From a virus, in the IMG/VR virus record IMGVR_UViG_3300042503_001010, positions 1-28,062 of that record: a stretch of 28,062 nt of DNA. One strand, written 5' to 3'. This document shows, piece after piece, positions 13,727 to 23,220 of this stretch. Position 1 is the first letter of the stretch. Every line of letters starts with the position of its first letter. A model generated the notes under the pieces. That model saw only the letters and a program-made list of their open reading frames with translations. It searched no databases and was not told the origin of the DNA. A program made the position numbers and the translations under genes.

Positions 13727-16182
13727 TAGTATGTAATATTTAATTTAATAACACTTTGAATGTTACTTGAAACTGTTATTTTACTTCCAGATAAAATAGT
13801 ATTACCTAAAGTATAAGTAACACCATCATCCAATATGATAATACTTGGTGAACCAACAACATTTGTTATTGTATTTATCTTAACATCTTGTACAGCATAA
13901 AATTCAACTTGTGAAGCATCCATTAATTCAACTGTCCAAAATGGTTTAGTATTTTTCCATAATGAAGTGGTTGCATCATATTGTAATGAATCGCCACCAG
14001 TTGGTGATGTAATAGCTACATTATGTAATTCATCCAATTCGTAACCATTATCAACTTTAACAAATATTTTACCTTGATTAATATGTGAATAAACAACATA
14101 ACCCATAACAATAGTATGTTGAGGTGCAATTGGTTTAACCTTTGTTAAAAATCCTGGTGTAGTTGGAGATAAATATAATAAATCACCATCAACCCAAGTT
14201 TCACCTTGTAATGAACCAGTCGTATTGATACCTCTAACTAATCCACTAGTCGTAATAAAACCTTCTTGGTTAACATTAATATTCTCTGTAACAATTCCTA
14301 ACGTATCAACTGAATTCGCATCGTTATTAGCTTGAGCCAATACAACTGCTAATCTTTGTCCTTGAGAACCACCTTCAGAAACACTACGAATACGAACTAC
14401 TCTATATTGACTTTCAAGTAAGTTTGAACCAGTTTTATTAACCACTCTAGCTACTTGTTCTTGACCAATTTGAAGAGTAACATTTCCACCTTTTAAACCT
14501 AAGTCAAGTGTTCCATCAGAATCGTTCCATCTTAATCTACCAACAGCACTTGTTGTTGTTGCAGTTGTAGTGAAATCAATAGTATCAACTTCATCAATTG
14601 TTGTTACATCTAAATTACCATTTATTGTTAAACCAGTTAATGTATTTAAAGTAGTTGAAAAGTCCTGTCCAGTATTATCCGAAATGGTGAACACGTTGTT
14701 ATTATTTGTAAATCCTGTGACTTTTGTATCATTTTGGATATCATCAGTTGTTGCTATCGTATAATTACCACCTATTTTATCTGGTAAAACAAATATAGTA
14801 TTACTATTAGTTGTATTACCATTAATTATACCTGTACTAAAATTACCATTACCAATTGCAATACTACCTTCAGAATTTAATGCTGCAAATGTATTAGTAT
14901 TAGCATTAAATGCATTTATACCATCATATGATAAAATACTTTGAGTTCCACTACCATCAGTTATATAAATAGGCCCTTCAGTTGTATTTCCAGCTGTAGT
15001 TACTTCTTGTAATGTTGGAATTGAATATGTATAGCCAGTATAGAATCCACTCACAGAGTACGTATTCCCATCGTTTCTTGTGAAAATTGCTTCACCAGTT
15101 GATTGGTTATATGTAACTCCAGTTGTATAAATATCTGGTATTCCAGTTAAATTGGAACCATCACCATAGAATGTTGAACCACTTACATTACCAATAAATT
15201 CAACATTACCTTGAAATATTCTTGTTCCACTAGGTGGTGCAGCAACATCATCTTTTAATCTTATTTTATTTGTAACAATATCTAATTCAATTGTTAATTC
15301 ATCAGTCTCTGCTAATCCAGCTATCGCTGCATCCAAATCTTCTGTTAAACCAGTTACCTGGAATCCACCACCAACATTATAATCAAATACAATTGTACCG
15401 CCAGTGAAATATGTACCACCAGTTACAAATGTATCTTGTGTTGAAATTCCAGTTAAATTGGAACCATCACCATAATATGTTGTAGCTGATACTGGTCCAT
15501 TAAACGTCATTCCACTCATCTCAGAGATTATTACATCAAAAGTGGTATTATCACTTAACTCAATGCTTAAAGTGTTACCAGAAGCCTCGTATGAGAATCC
15601 AGTTACACTTGTTCCAGAAGGAATTGCAGCAATTTGTTCAGCAATATATTCTTGAAGACTTGTACAACCAGTTACAGTTTCACAAGTTAAGTATTTATAT
15701 GTATTTGTTTGACAATCATCTGAAGATACATAAGGAATTCCTTCAATAAATGGAATTTGACAAGCTGTGTAGTTATTAACAACGAATGTTATTCTCATTA
15801 CCCAACCAGCAGCATAATCCAATAATTGGTTATTTAATGGTGATAATGAAGGATTACCAATTACATCAATTGCATCATCATAATTACCATTATAATAATT
15901 ATATAAATCATTTAAAATAAGATTTGTATCAGATAAAATAGTATTTATATTGGAACGGTCATCATCGATTAGGTCCATAACATATATATCCAAATCAAAT
16001 TCAGTTACATTCTCATAAACTCGTTGATTAATTGGTGAGATATATAAAATAGGATATCTTTCATCTTTTGTTGCGAAATTATTTATTTCAGATTGAAATT
16101 CACCACCAAACTTTTTAATTTGGTAATGATTCTCACAAAATATATTGATTCTATCTTTAAGTACGATGTATGATGTTATCAT
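13726..16182 (-). CDS. Tail terminator domain fused to tail fibre
   Basis: 818 residues. Residues 1-150 read like a tail-terminator protein (gpU-type), with YILYISPINQRVYENV-like and DIYVMDLIDDDRSN segments. A fibre follows, rich in Thr, Gly and Asn. It contains two copies of a YGDGSNLTGI motif near residues 230-350, then a C-terminal beta-structured region with NGNLDVTTID, GRLRWNDSDGTLDLGLKGG and LRSVSEGGSQGQ-like segments, typical of receptor-binding tips. I recognise no intramolecular chaperone domain. Joining terminator and fibre in one chain is unusual. It lies just after the tape measure. Fibre call is confident; terminator call is moderate. Confidence 0.6.
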   Translation of the reverse strand: MITSYIVLKDRINIFCENHYQIKKFGGEFQSEINNFATKDERYPILYISPINQRVYENVTEFDLDIYVMDLIDDDRSNINTILSDTNLILNDLYNYYNGNYDDAIDVIGNPSLSPLNNQLLDYAAGWVMRITFVVNNYTACQIPFIEGIPYVSSDDCQTNTYKYLTCETVTGCTSLQEYIAEQIAAIPSGTSVTGFSYEASGNTLSIELSDNTTFDVIISEMSGMTFNGPVSATTYYGDGSNLTGISTQDTFVTGGTYFTGGTIVFDYNVGGGFQVTGLTEDLDAAIAGLAETDELTIELDIVTNKIRLKDDVAAPPSGTRIFQGNVEFIGNVSGSTFYGDGSNLTGIPDIYTTGVTYNQSTGEAIFTRNDGNTYSVSGFYTGYTYSIPTLQEVTTAGNTTEGPIYITDGSGTQSILSYDGINAFNANTNTFAALNSEGSIAIGNGNFSTGIINGNTTNSNTIFVLPDKIGGNYTIATTDDIQNDTKVTGFTNNNNVFTISDNTGQDFSTTLNTLTGLTINGNLDVTTIDEVDTIDFTTTATTTSAVGRLRWNDSDGTLDLGLKGGNVTLQIGQEQVARVVNKTGSNLLESQYRVVRIRSVSEGGSQGQRLAVVLAQANNDANSVDTLGIVTENINVNQEGFITTSGLVRGINTTGSLQGETWVDGDLLYLSPTTPGFLTKVKPIAPQHTIVMGYVVYSHINQGKIFVKVDNGYELDELHNVAITSPTGGDSLQYDATTSLWKNTKPFWTVELMDASQVEFYAVQDVKINTITNVVGSPSIIILDDGVTYTLGNTILSGSKITVSSNIQSVIKLNITY
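15140..15168 (-). repeat. 29-base exact direct repeat in the fibre, copy 1
   Basis: Identical at nucleotide level to 15446-15474. It encodes the YGDGSNLTGI motif. The nearly exact match between copies 306 bases apart suggests a recent duplication or gene conversion within the fibre, a possible site for recombination that changes fibre length. Confidence 0.75.
15446..15474 (-). repeat. 29-base exact direct repeat in the fibre, copy 2
   Basis: Second copy of the repeat at 15140-15168. Deletion between copies would remove 306 bases, which is 102 codons, and would keep the reading frame. Confidence 0.75.
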
Positions 16183-16222
16183 TTGTTTTTTTTTATTATT
16201 GTATTATTTGATTATAATGTTT

Positions 16223-16239
16223 ATAAGCTATCAGCTTAT
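16223..16239 (-). repeat. 7-bp hairpin before the fibre gene
   Basis: ATAAGCT and AGCTTAT around a three-base loop, in the 80-base gap between the tape-measure stop and the fibre start. There is no clean T-run on the minus strand, so it is a weak terminator or RNA processing site at most. Confidence 0.4.
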
Positions 16240-16262
16240 TTTATTTTAATTGTTTTTTAAAA

Positions 16263-18248
16263 TTATAATGTTCCACTTTCAACTATCTTTACCATTTTAC
16301 TTTGTTTCTTGGTAATTTCATCAACACTAACACTAGCATTAACATTTATAGTTTGTGTTGTATTATTATTAGAAGCTTGTACAGTATTAGCTTGATTTGG
16401 ATTACCAAATAATTGGAATGATGGTTGTGCTGGTGTTGTAACTGAACCAGGATTAACTGTACCAGCACCACCTCCTCCACCACTAGTTACTATATTTTTA
16501 GCACTATTAAAACCAGTTGCAGCAATTGTAGCAATACTTAATGCAGCTCTAACCTTAGTTAATGCTGTTAATGTTGATAATTGAGCTATAAAAGCTCCAC
16601 CACCTGTAACAGCATTTGCTGGATTTGCCGCAGCGTTTGCAGCGTGACCAGCAATTTCTTGTTGAGCACTAATAATAACATTTGCAATTGCAGATGCCTT
16701 TTCAATAGCTAATGCCGCTAATAAAATTCCTTTATTTTTTGAATTAAGTGAATTAAGAAAATCTACAGCACCATTTGCAATATCCATTTTTGTTTTAGCA
16801 ATATCTCGGTTAAGTTTTAACTCAAGTTCAGCAGCCTCTTTATCTTTTTCTGATTTAGTTTTTCTATATTTATCATCAATTGCTGCTAATTCAGTCGCTT
16901 TAGCTTGAGCTATTATTTTTTGTGCTTCAATATCTTCACCAGCTAATGTTTCCAATTCAAAATATTTATCTTTAATAGCTTGAACTTCTTTTTGTTGGTC
17001 TGAAAGTGTGCTTTGAAATATTTGTTCTTGTAAATTTTCAAGAATCATTGCAAAATCTTCAGCAGCTTTTCTTTTATTAGCATCAACTTGATTTAATAAT
17101 TTTAATTCAGTTTCATTAGCTTTTTTAAGAGCTTCTTGTTCTTTATTATAAGCTTCAATTTTAGCATCAGAAGCTTTTTTATTGATATCTTGTATTTTAT
17201 TTGAATTATCAGTTTGAATTTTAAATAAATTTACTTCACCTTCTTTAACTATATTTTCTCTTTTAACATCTAATGTTAATTGAGCATTGATAAGTTTCTG
17301 TCTTTCATCAAATATTTCTTTAGCTCTAGCTTTTTCAGCATCATTAGCACCATTATTTGCAGCCAATTCAGCATTGATTGAATCAATTCTTTCTTTGTCA
17401 ATTAATCTTTGTTCATCAAATGCTGCTAATCTAGCTTTAGTTTGTTCTTTAACTAATTTTTCATTTAAATTATTAATAGTTATTTGAGCATTTTTAATTG
17501 CTTCAAAATCTTTTGGTCTATTTCTTAATATATCTGTTAAAGTATTCTCAGCTGCTATAATTTGTTTTCTAACATCCAATTCAGCACCAGTTGATTGCAA
17601 TGCTCTATATTCAGCATAACTAGCATTTAAAGCATTAACATTTTCTTCTTGTGTTTTTAAAGCATCATTTAATTTTTTTGTTTCTTCTGTTGTGTCTTTT
17701 TCTGTTTCAGCAACTAAACCTAAACTAACTAAAAAACTATTTACAGCATCACCTAAAAATTTAAATACACCCGTTATTGCTTCAATGATTGGTTTTAATA
17801 ATCCTAATGCTTGTAATACTGCAATAATTGCTGCTGGTATTAAGAATAGTGGATTGGTGATTAAAGCTTTACCCAATGATAAGAAAGTTGAACCAAGGTC
17901 CTTTAAACCTTTTGTAGCTTCACCAAATGAAATTGTTTTAACAATAGCTGTTAATGAACGTGCTTTTTCAGCAGCACCTTCAAAATCAAGATTCATTAAA
18001 TTATCTTTAACTTGAGCTAATGCTGTACCAGCTTGTTCAAATTTTGAACCAGATGCAAATATTGCTACTTGCTCATTAACATCTTTTATTTGGTCTTTTA
18101 ATTCACCAGCTCTTCTAGCAACGTTTTGAAATCCCTCTGAATCTTTATCCAATCCAGATAATTGATTTCTTGCTTCAAGTAATTGTTGTTTTAATTCTTT
18201 AATTGAAGATGAATCAGCAAATATATCTATTTTTACAGTTTCTGCCAT
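16263..18248 (-). CDS. Tail tape-measure protein
   Basis: 661 residues. It has the usual order: N-terminal coiled coil (residues about 10-60, KELKQQLLEARNQL), a hydrophobic, Gly-rich segment at about 125-180 (ITNPLFLIPAAIIAVLQ), then a long Ala/Glu/Lys coiled coil (185-505), then an Ala-rich hydrophobic region with a Gly run near 590, and a basic C-terminus. This makes it a short tape measure, so a tail of roughly 100 nm by the usual 1.5 angstroms per residue. No muralytic domain is visible. Its leader carries the recurrent 20-base element (18251-18270). Very likely call. Confidence 0.8.
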   Translation of the reverse strand: MAETVKIDIFADSSSIKELKQQLLEARNQLSGLDKDSEGFQNVARRAGELKDQIKDVNEQVAIFASGSKFEQAGTALAQVKDNLMNLDFEGAAEKARSLTAIVKTISFGEATKGLKDLGSTFLSLGKALITNPLFLIPAAIIAVLQALGLLKPIIEAITGVFKFLGDAVNSFLVSLGLVAETEKDTTEETKKLNDALKTQEENVNALNASYAEYRALQSTGAELDVRKQIIAAENTLTDILRNRPKDFEAIKNAQITINNLNEKLVKEQTKARLAAFDEQRLIDKERIDSINAELAANNGANDAEKARAKEIFDERQKLINAQLTLDVKRENIVKEGEVNLFKIQTDNSNKIQDINKKASDAKIEAYNKEQEALKKANETELKLLNQVDANKRKAAEDFAMILENLQEQIFQSTLSDQQKEVQAIKDKYFELETLAGEDIEAQKIIAQAKATELAAIDDKYRKTKSEKDKEAAELELKLNRDIAKTKMDIANGAVDFLNSLNSKNKGILLAALAIEKASAIANVIISAQQEIAGHAANAAANPANAVTGGGAFIAQLSTLTALTKVRAALSIATIAATGFNSAKNIVTSGGGGGAGTVNPGSVTTPAQPSFQLFGNPNQANTVQASNNNTTQTINVNASVSVDEITKKQSKMVKIVESGTL

Positions 18249-18250
18249 AA

Positions 18251-18270
18251 TATTGTTTTATATTTAATTG
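18251..18270 (-). promoter_or_regulatory. Recurrent 20-base leader element, copy 2
   Basis: TATTGTTTTATATTTAATTG, two bases before the ATG of the tape-measure gene at 18248. One base different from the other two full copies. Confidence 0.5.
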
Positions 18271-18279
18271 TTTTATAAT

Positions 18280-20781
18280 TTATAATGTTACGTCACTATC
18301 GATTGATATTAGTTCAACTTTTGTTAATTGTTTTTTATTCGCATTGTAATCAATTATCTTATTTATATACCAATAAGTATTCATACATCTTATCTTAGAA
18401 CTTAAATCTAAATTAGCGATGTCTAACGCATTTAAATCAAAATAAGCTGTCAACATACGTGAGTTATCTAATTGTTCCATTGTACGCTTCCAATTTAAGT
18501 TATATAAGTTATTTTGAGTTGGTTGAAATGCTGAAAAGAAATAATAATCACATTGACCAAAATTAATATCTAAACTACCAGAACCTCCATAAGCAGAGCT
18601 ACAATGAGTTGTTAATGGATATGTTGAAATTTCAGTGTAAATACTTGTATATCCAGGAATATTTAAAATATTAATTGAACTAGGTGGGTTAGTCTGAGTA
18701 ACACCATTAATAACAACTGCATAATTAGAAGTTTCTATATTAACTGCTACATCTATTAAGAATAAACTATTACCAATACCAAGTTCTTGTTGTCCACCAT
18801 CATAAAGTAATCTTACATTTTCTTCACCACTTTTTGATGAAACATAAGGTAATATTAATGTAGCACCAGGAATACCTAAATCTGTCCAAGACATTGGTGT
18901 TGGAGAGAATATTAATTCTTTTGTACTTATTTCTTTTACCCATTCACTACTCATTATAACTTCTTGTTGACCATATATTTCTCTAGTGGCTCTAAAGTAT
19001 GTTTGATTAGCAAAATCATTATCTTGTTTATATGTAAATATAAATTTTTTAGCACTTAATTCTGGTAAGAATAAAATCTCTTGAAATTGTGACCTATCCA
19101 TTTTATTTGTCCAATCAACTACTGGACCTTCATCATAAAATTGGTCACGTCTTTTCCATATTAATTTATTTTGGTCATCTTTATCAACTATACAATATAG
19201 ATTATACATTGTTACAATTGATTTAATAAAATCTGATTGTTTTATTTTAGATGGTATTACAGTATTAATTGGAAATGTAGCATTATATGGTAAAGAATTG
19301 TATGTAATATTAATTTTAGCTGATTTAATTTTAAGTGTTGGCGTTACATCAGTTAGATTACTTAAAGAATCTTCAAATTTTAAATTCAATGGTGCACCAG
19401 AAATATATTTACCGTCTCTAGGTTCAATAAATAATCTAAAAGCAAATAAATCACCAGGTTGTCCACTATTTAATAAAATTGGAAATGTATTTGGTGTTGC
19501 TAATGAGAAAATTGTTTTTGTAATACCTGGAGGTAAACCACCAGTATCATTAAGTACATCTGGATATATATTTTGTAATTGTTGAGAAGTTATAACTGTA
19601 CCTAATTCATCAACTATTTGAAATGTAACTTTAAAATGAGGTCTAAAATTAGGGTCTCCTTCAGCAGAAAAAGCTGTATTATTAATAATACTATTATATA
19701 TGTAAAATTCATAATCTAAACTAACATTAATTTTTGGTTTAGCTTGACTTAATATAAATTCACTCTCCCATACTGAATATCCTACTTGTAAGGCTGGAAA
19801 AACAGTAACACTTCCAGTAGTATCAAGAGCTGGATATGTATTTGTACTTTCTAAATATGAATTCCATTTATTATTTAAATCTTTTATATCATCACTTAAA
19901 TATAGAGATAAATTATAATTAGTTCCTTGACTATATATACTTTGAGATGGAAATTGATAGAAAGCACTAACATTATCTTCTTCTGCAATTTTAGCTTCTA
20001 TTTGAACAAATTCATTTATTTCAGATAATAATCTTTCTGTACTTGTATTATCAGTAATTAATAATTTATCAGCACCAACTAAATAGTTATCAAAATCTAC
20101 AAATTCATATGTAAATCCAGCTTGTTCGTGAATCTTTTTCCAATATTCCATCATATAAATAGCTGGGAATAATTCATTTGTAAAATAACCTCTAACGGAT
20201 GTGTTAACATCCAAAATATCTAAACCTGGAACAACTTCAATTTCTCCATTTTGATATACACCAACAGGTTGGTCTCTAAATGGGAATACATATTTATATC
20301 CATCAGTCCAAGTATGACTAAAAGATGATTCAATATTAGTACTAGTATAATTGTGATTGAACTCACTAAAGTCTAAGTCTCTTAATTCTTTATTATTAAT
20401 CGTTGTAAAGAAGTTAGATACTTGGTCTTTAACCAATACATCATATTCAATAATATCATCGTTATTAACTATATTTTGTCTTTTACGAACTGAAATTAAT
20501 TGTAGATAAGTATCTTGTAAAATAGGTATACCATCTTGTAAAACCAAACATTCTTGTAATTTATTAATATTAAATGTACCAGTACTTATATTTACATCAA
20601 AATAATAACCAAATAATTCATTATTATTAGCAGTACCAGGTATTGTAATAGTTTTACTGAAGAATCCATTTCTTTTTGTAATATCTCGTATATCACCTAA
20701 AGCAAATGTTAATGGAATATCAATATCTTTATCAGTATTTAAAACTCCATTAACATCACCAATTAATTGAATAGTAGTCAT
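18280..20781 (-). CDS. Large tail protein, probable baseplate or distal-tail hub
   Basis: 833 residues, beta-rich, directly upstream of the tape measure. It starts MTTIQLIGDVNGVLNTDKDI with DIPLTFALGDIRDITKRNGFFSKTITIPGT near residue 30. This phrase is common to Bacteroidetes-phage tail proteins, and is typical of baseplate/hub-type proteins of these phages. No cysteine cluster or enzymatic motif is obvious. It shares its start with the stop of the upstream gene (TAATG). Likely a structural hub linking the tube to the fibre. Family recognised by pattern only. Confidence 0.6.
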   Translation of the reverse strand: MTTIQLIGDVNGVLNTDKDIDIPLTFALGDIRDITKRNGFFSKTITIPGTANNNELFGYYFDVNISTGTFNINKLQECLVLQDGIPILQDTYLQLISVRKRQNIVNNDDIIEYDVLVKDQVSNFFTTINNKELRDLDFSEFNHNYTSTNIESSFSHTWTDGYKYVFPFRDQPVGVYQNGEIEVVPGLDILDVNTSVRGYFTNELFPAIYMMEYWKKIHEQAGFTYEFVDFDNYLVGADKLLITDNTSTERLLSEINEFVQIEAKIAEEDNVSAFYQFPSQSIYSQGTNYNLSLYLSDDIKDLNNKWNSYLESTNTYPALDTTGSVTVFPALQVGYSVWESEFILSQAKPKINVSLDYEFYIYNSIINNTAFSAEGDPNFRPHFKVTFQIVDELGTVITSQQLQNIYPDVLNDTGGLPPGITKTIFSLATPNTFPILLNSGQPGDLFAFRLFIEPRDGKYISGAPLNLKFEDSLSNLTDVTPTLKIKSAKINITYNSLPYNATFPINTVIPSKIKQSDFIKSIVTMYNLYCIVDKDDQNKLIWKRRDQFYDEGPVVDWTNKMDRSQFQEILFLPELSAKKFIFTYKQDNDFANQTYFRATREIYGQQEVIMSSEWVKEISTKELIFSPTPMSWTDLGIPGATLILPYVSSKSGEENVRLLYDGGQQELGIGNSLFLIDVAVNIETSNYAVVINGVTQTNPPSSINILNIPGYTSIYTEISTYPLTTHCSSAYGGSGSLDINFGQCDYYFFSAFQPTQNNLYNLNWKRTMEQLDNSRMLTAYFDLNALDIANLDLSSKIRCMNTYWYINKIIDYNANKKQLTKVELISIDSDVTL

Positions 20782-23174
20782 TATATATTTATATTATCTT
20801 GTGAGTTCAACTCAATTGTTATTGTACGTTGGATAAGTCTTCTTGTTATAGGTTCTAATGACTTAGTTAATATATTACAAGATAACCAATCATTACTGTC
20901 TTTTAATTTAATATATGTAACAGGACTTGAAATTAATTCTTGGAAATAATCATCCATAGATTTATTCATAAAATTAGTTGTTATATTATATTGTTTTTTA
21001 ACTTCAGAATTATAATTTTTAACTTCAGAATCATAGGTATTATATGTCCATTGACTATTTTCAACAAATCCAATATTTGTTCTATAATTTAATTTTTCAT
21101 TATCCATTCTTTCATTAACTTTTAATGGGAATGCAAATGATGACCAAGAACCACTTCTATCTAAGAATAAGATTTGAGTTTGATTATCTTGACAAGTATA
21201 ATCTAAATAAACTCTTCTCTTTTTTAATGTTGGAATTGTACTAAATTCATCAGTCTCACTATTATAAGTTGTAGGTAATACTGCTGTTGTTGTTAGTGTA
21301 AGACTTGAATATTCATCTATTGGACCACCTTGTATTGCCCAAAACATAACTCCTCCACTTGTTGGACAGTCATTACTCGATACCATTCTTGCAATTCTAC
21401 TTTGTGCTCTTACTGTAAATTCATTTATTCTCACATTAAAGCCAAGAACTGTTGCAGTAACTACTATTCTAAATCTAGTATATGCTGGTGAGATGTTTAA
21501 ATCTGGACTTGTGTAAGTTCCAGCACCAAAACTATTTGTAACAGTATGTAATGTTACCCAAGTTGTACCATCTTCTGAAGCTTCAAATCTCCAATTTTTT
21601 GGTGCATTCGTAGTTGAAGGACCTTTGTTAATAGTATAATTTACTGGCCTTGCCCAACCAATAGCACTATCAAACGGCATATTATAAGTTAATGTACCAG
21701 TACCTAAACCATCAGTAGTCTCCCAAAATGTAAGTGAGTTACCATCAAAAGCTTTCCAAGCATCAGCACTATTGCTACTAGCATTAGTTGTTCCATAAGG
21801 TGCAGTGTTAGATGTTCTTTTAGCGAATGCACTATATCTATTTGAAGTACCATAAGGACTAAAATTATCTTGCATATAAAGATTCCAAACTCTTTGAGGA
21901 CCTGGGTCAACTTCACTAATTAAGAATGCGTTTTTATCATCTATTAATGTGTGATAAATTCTTCTTAAATTTCTTCCTCTAACAACTGGTCTAAATGTAA
22001 AATTAAAAGTTTCACTTGGTGGACCAGGTATTGCAAAGTCTTGAAATATTTCAATATCAATAGCATCGCAATCATCATAACCTGGTGCATATGTCGGCCA
22101 GAATTCTAACCATTTTGATACTGATAAAGAACTATCACTATTAATATGTGTATAAGGATTAATACCACTAGTATAGAAAGTACCTAACCCCCAATTTGGA
22201 GTTATGTTTATCCATTCTGGATTATTTGGACTAACATTAAATTGTCTCATTTTAATATCAGCATCATCCCAATTACTATAATCTGAAAGCATCCATCTAT
22301 CACCAAATTCATTTTGAACAATCATTGTATTTGCTAAAGTTGTATCTGGGTTGTAAATGCTGTTTTTATTCATTGCGTTCCAATACAATTCTTGATAAGG
22401 TTTAATAATGTATTTATTAGCATCTGCTGCTAGATTATCTAACCAGTTTGGTGAGTTTGTTAAAATATCACCTTCTGGATATCCACTTAAATCTGGTAGT
22501 ATATTAGTCTCAGTCCAAGTTGGGAAATCTTTAAATGGTACCGCTTCATTATATGCTGTCAATCCAGTTAATGTTACATTTGGATATGTACTTTCTTTTC
22601 GTCTATCTGAATAGAATGTGGTACCAGGTGTAACTGGACCATCTCCAACATCTGTGTATAATAAGTTTATTCTAATACTATTAGAGTCAACAACTTCAAC
22701 AACATTAAAGGTACCATTTAATTTTTTTCTATTATCAGTTATTGAAGGGTCAATTTTAATTATTATTTGGTCACCGACTACATAAGTATGTGGATTACTT
22801 CCATCTAATTGAACAAAATAACTAAATGAATAATCATTAAAATCCCATTCAAGTGGATATTCCTCACCAAATTTAATTGTATAACCAACTTGACTTGTTT
22901 GATTATTTAATACTTCAACATTACCTTCTAAATTTAAATATGAATCTATTTTTGACTGAATAATTTTACTAATATCTAATTGTCCATTTCTATCTAAATC
23001 TGGATATGTTTTAAAAATATTTTGATTAGTTTCACCATCGAATTGAATTCCAAATACATATTTAAATCCTGGTAATTCTGAAATATTAGCTACTGAATTA
23101 CTATATACTTTATATACTATAGGATTATAAGCTGGTTGATAACTATCTGGTTGTGCTATTACTGTAATTGCCAT
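20781..23174 (-). CDS. Large tail protein with inserted F5/8 type C (discoidin) domain
   Basis: 797 residues. Residues about 445-590 match the F5/8-type C fold: SADAWKAFDGNSLTFWET, then NWRFEASEDGTTWVTLHTVTN-like strands, then AYTRFRIVVTATV and INEFTVRA. Such domains bind carbohydrate or lipid surfaces. Flanking regions (1-445 and 590-797) look like tail structural protein, with YGTTNAS-rich linkers near the domain. The gene carries the recurrent 20-base leader (23179-23198) and follows terL. It probably helps the tail tip recognise surface glycans. Domain call confident; target unknown. Confidence 0.65.
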   Translation of the reverse strand: MAITVIAQPDSYQPAYNPIVYKVYSNSVANISELPGFKYVFGIQFDGETNQNIFKTYPDLDRNGQLDISKIIQSKIDSYLNLEGNVEVLNNQTSQVGYTIKFGEEYPLEWDFNDYSFSYFVQLDGSNPHTYVVGDQIIIKIDPSITDNRKKLNGTFNVVEVVDSNSIRINLLYTDVGDGPVTPGTTFYSDRRKESTYPNVTLTGLTAYNEAVPFKDFPTWTETNILPDLSGYPEGDILTNSPNWLDNLAADANKYIIKPYQELYWNAMNKNSIYNPDTTLANTMIVQNEFGDRWMLSDYSNWDDADIKMRQFNVSPNNPEWINITPNWGLGTFYTSGINPYTHINSDSSLSVSKWLEFWPTYAPGYDDCDAIDIEIFQDFAIPGPPSETFNFTFRPVVRGRNLRRIYHTLIDDKNAFLISEVDPGPQRVWNLYMQDNFSPYGTSNRYSAFAKRTSNTAPYGTTNASSNSADAWKAFDGNSLTFWETTDGLGTGTLTYNMPFDSAIGWARPVNYTINKGPSTTNAPKNWRFEASEDGTTWVTLHTVTNSFGAGTYTSPDLNISPAYTRFRIVVTATVLGFNVRINEFTVRAQSRIARMVSSNDCPTSGGVMFWAIQGGPIDEYSSLTLTTTAVLPTTYNSETDEFSTIPTLKKRRVYLDYTCQDNQTQILFLDRSGSWSSFAFPLKVNERMDNEKLNYRTNIGFVENSQWTYNTYDSEVKNYNSEVKKQYNITTNFMNKSMDDYFQELISSPVTYIKLKDSNDWLSCNILTKSLEPITRRLIQRTITIELNSQDNINI

Positions 23175-23178
23175 ATTA

Positions 23179-23198
23179 TATTATTTTATATTTAATTG
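23179..23198 (-). promoter_or_regulatory. Recurrent 20-base leader element, copy 1
   Basis: On the plus strand TATTATTTTATATTTAATTG, identical to 12305-12324 and one base different from 18251-18270. It sits four bases before the minus-strand ATG at 23174. Shorter versions precede other starts at 3213-3227, 4567-4581 and 25151-25168. A shared translation enhancer or A-rich ribosome-binding context is the simplest reading. Confidence 0.5.
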
Positions 23199-23220
23199 TT
23201 ATATTATATTATATCGTTTT

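Noticed and set aside
13726-16182. Intramolecular chaperone or endosialidase tip in the fibre
   Set aside because: The YGDGSNLTGI motif is a general fibre feature and no S74-type catalytic dyad was seen near the C-terminus.
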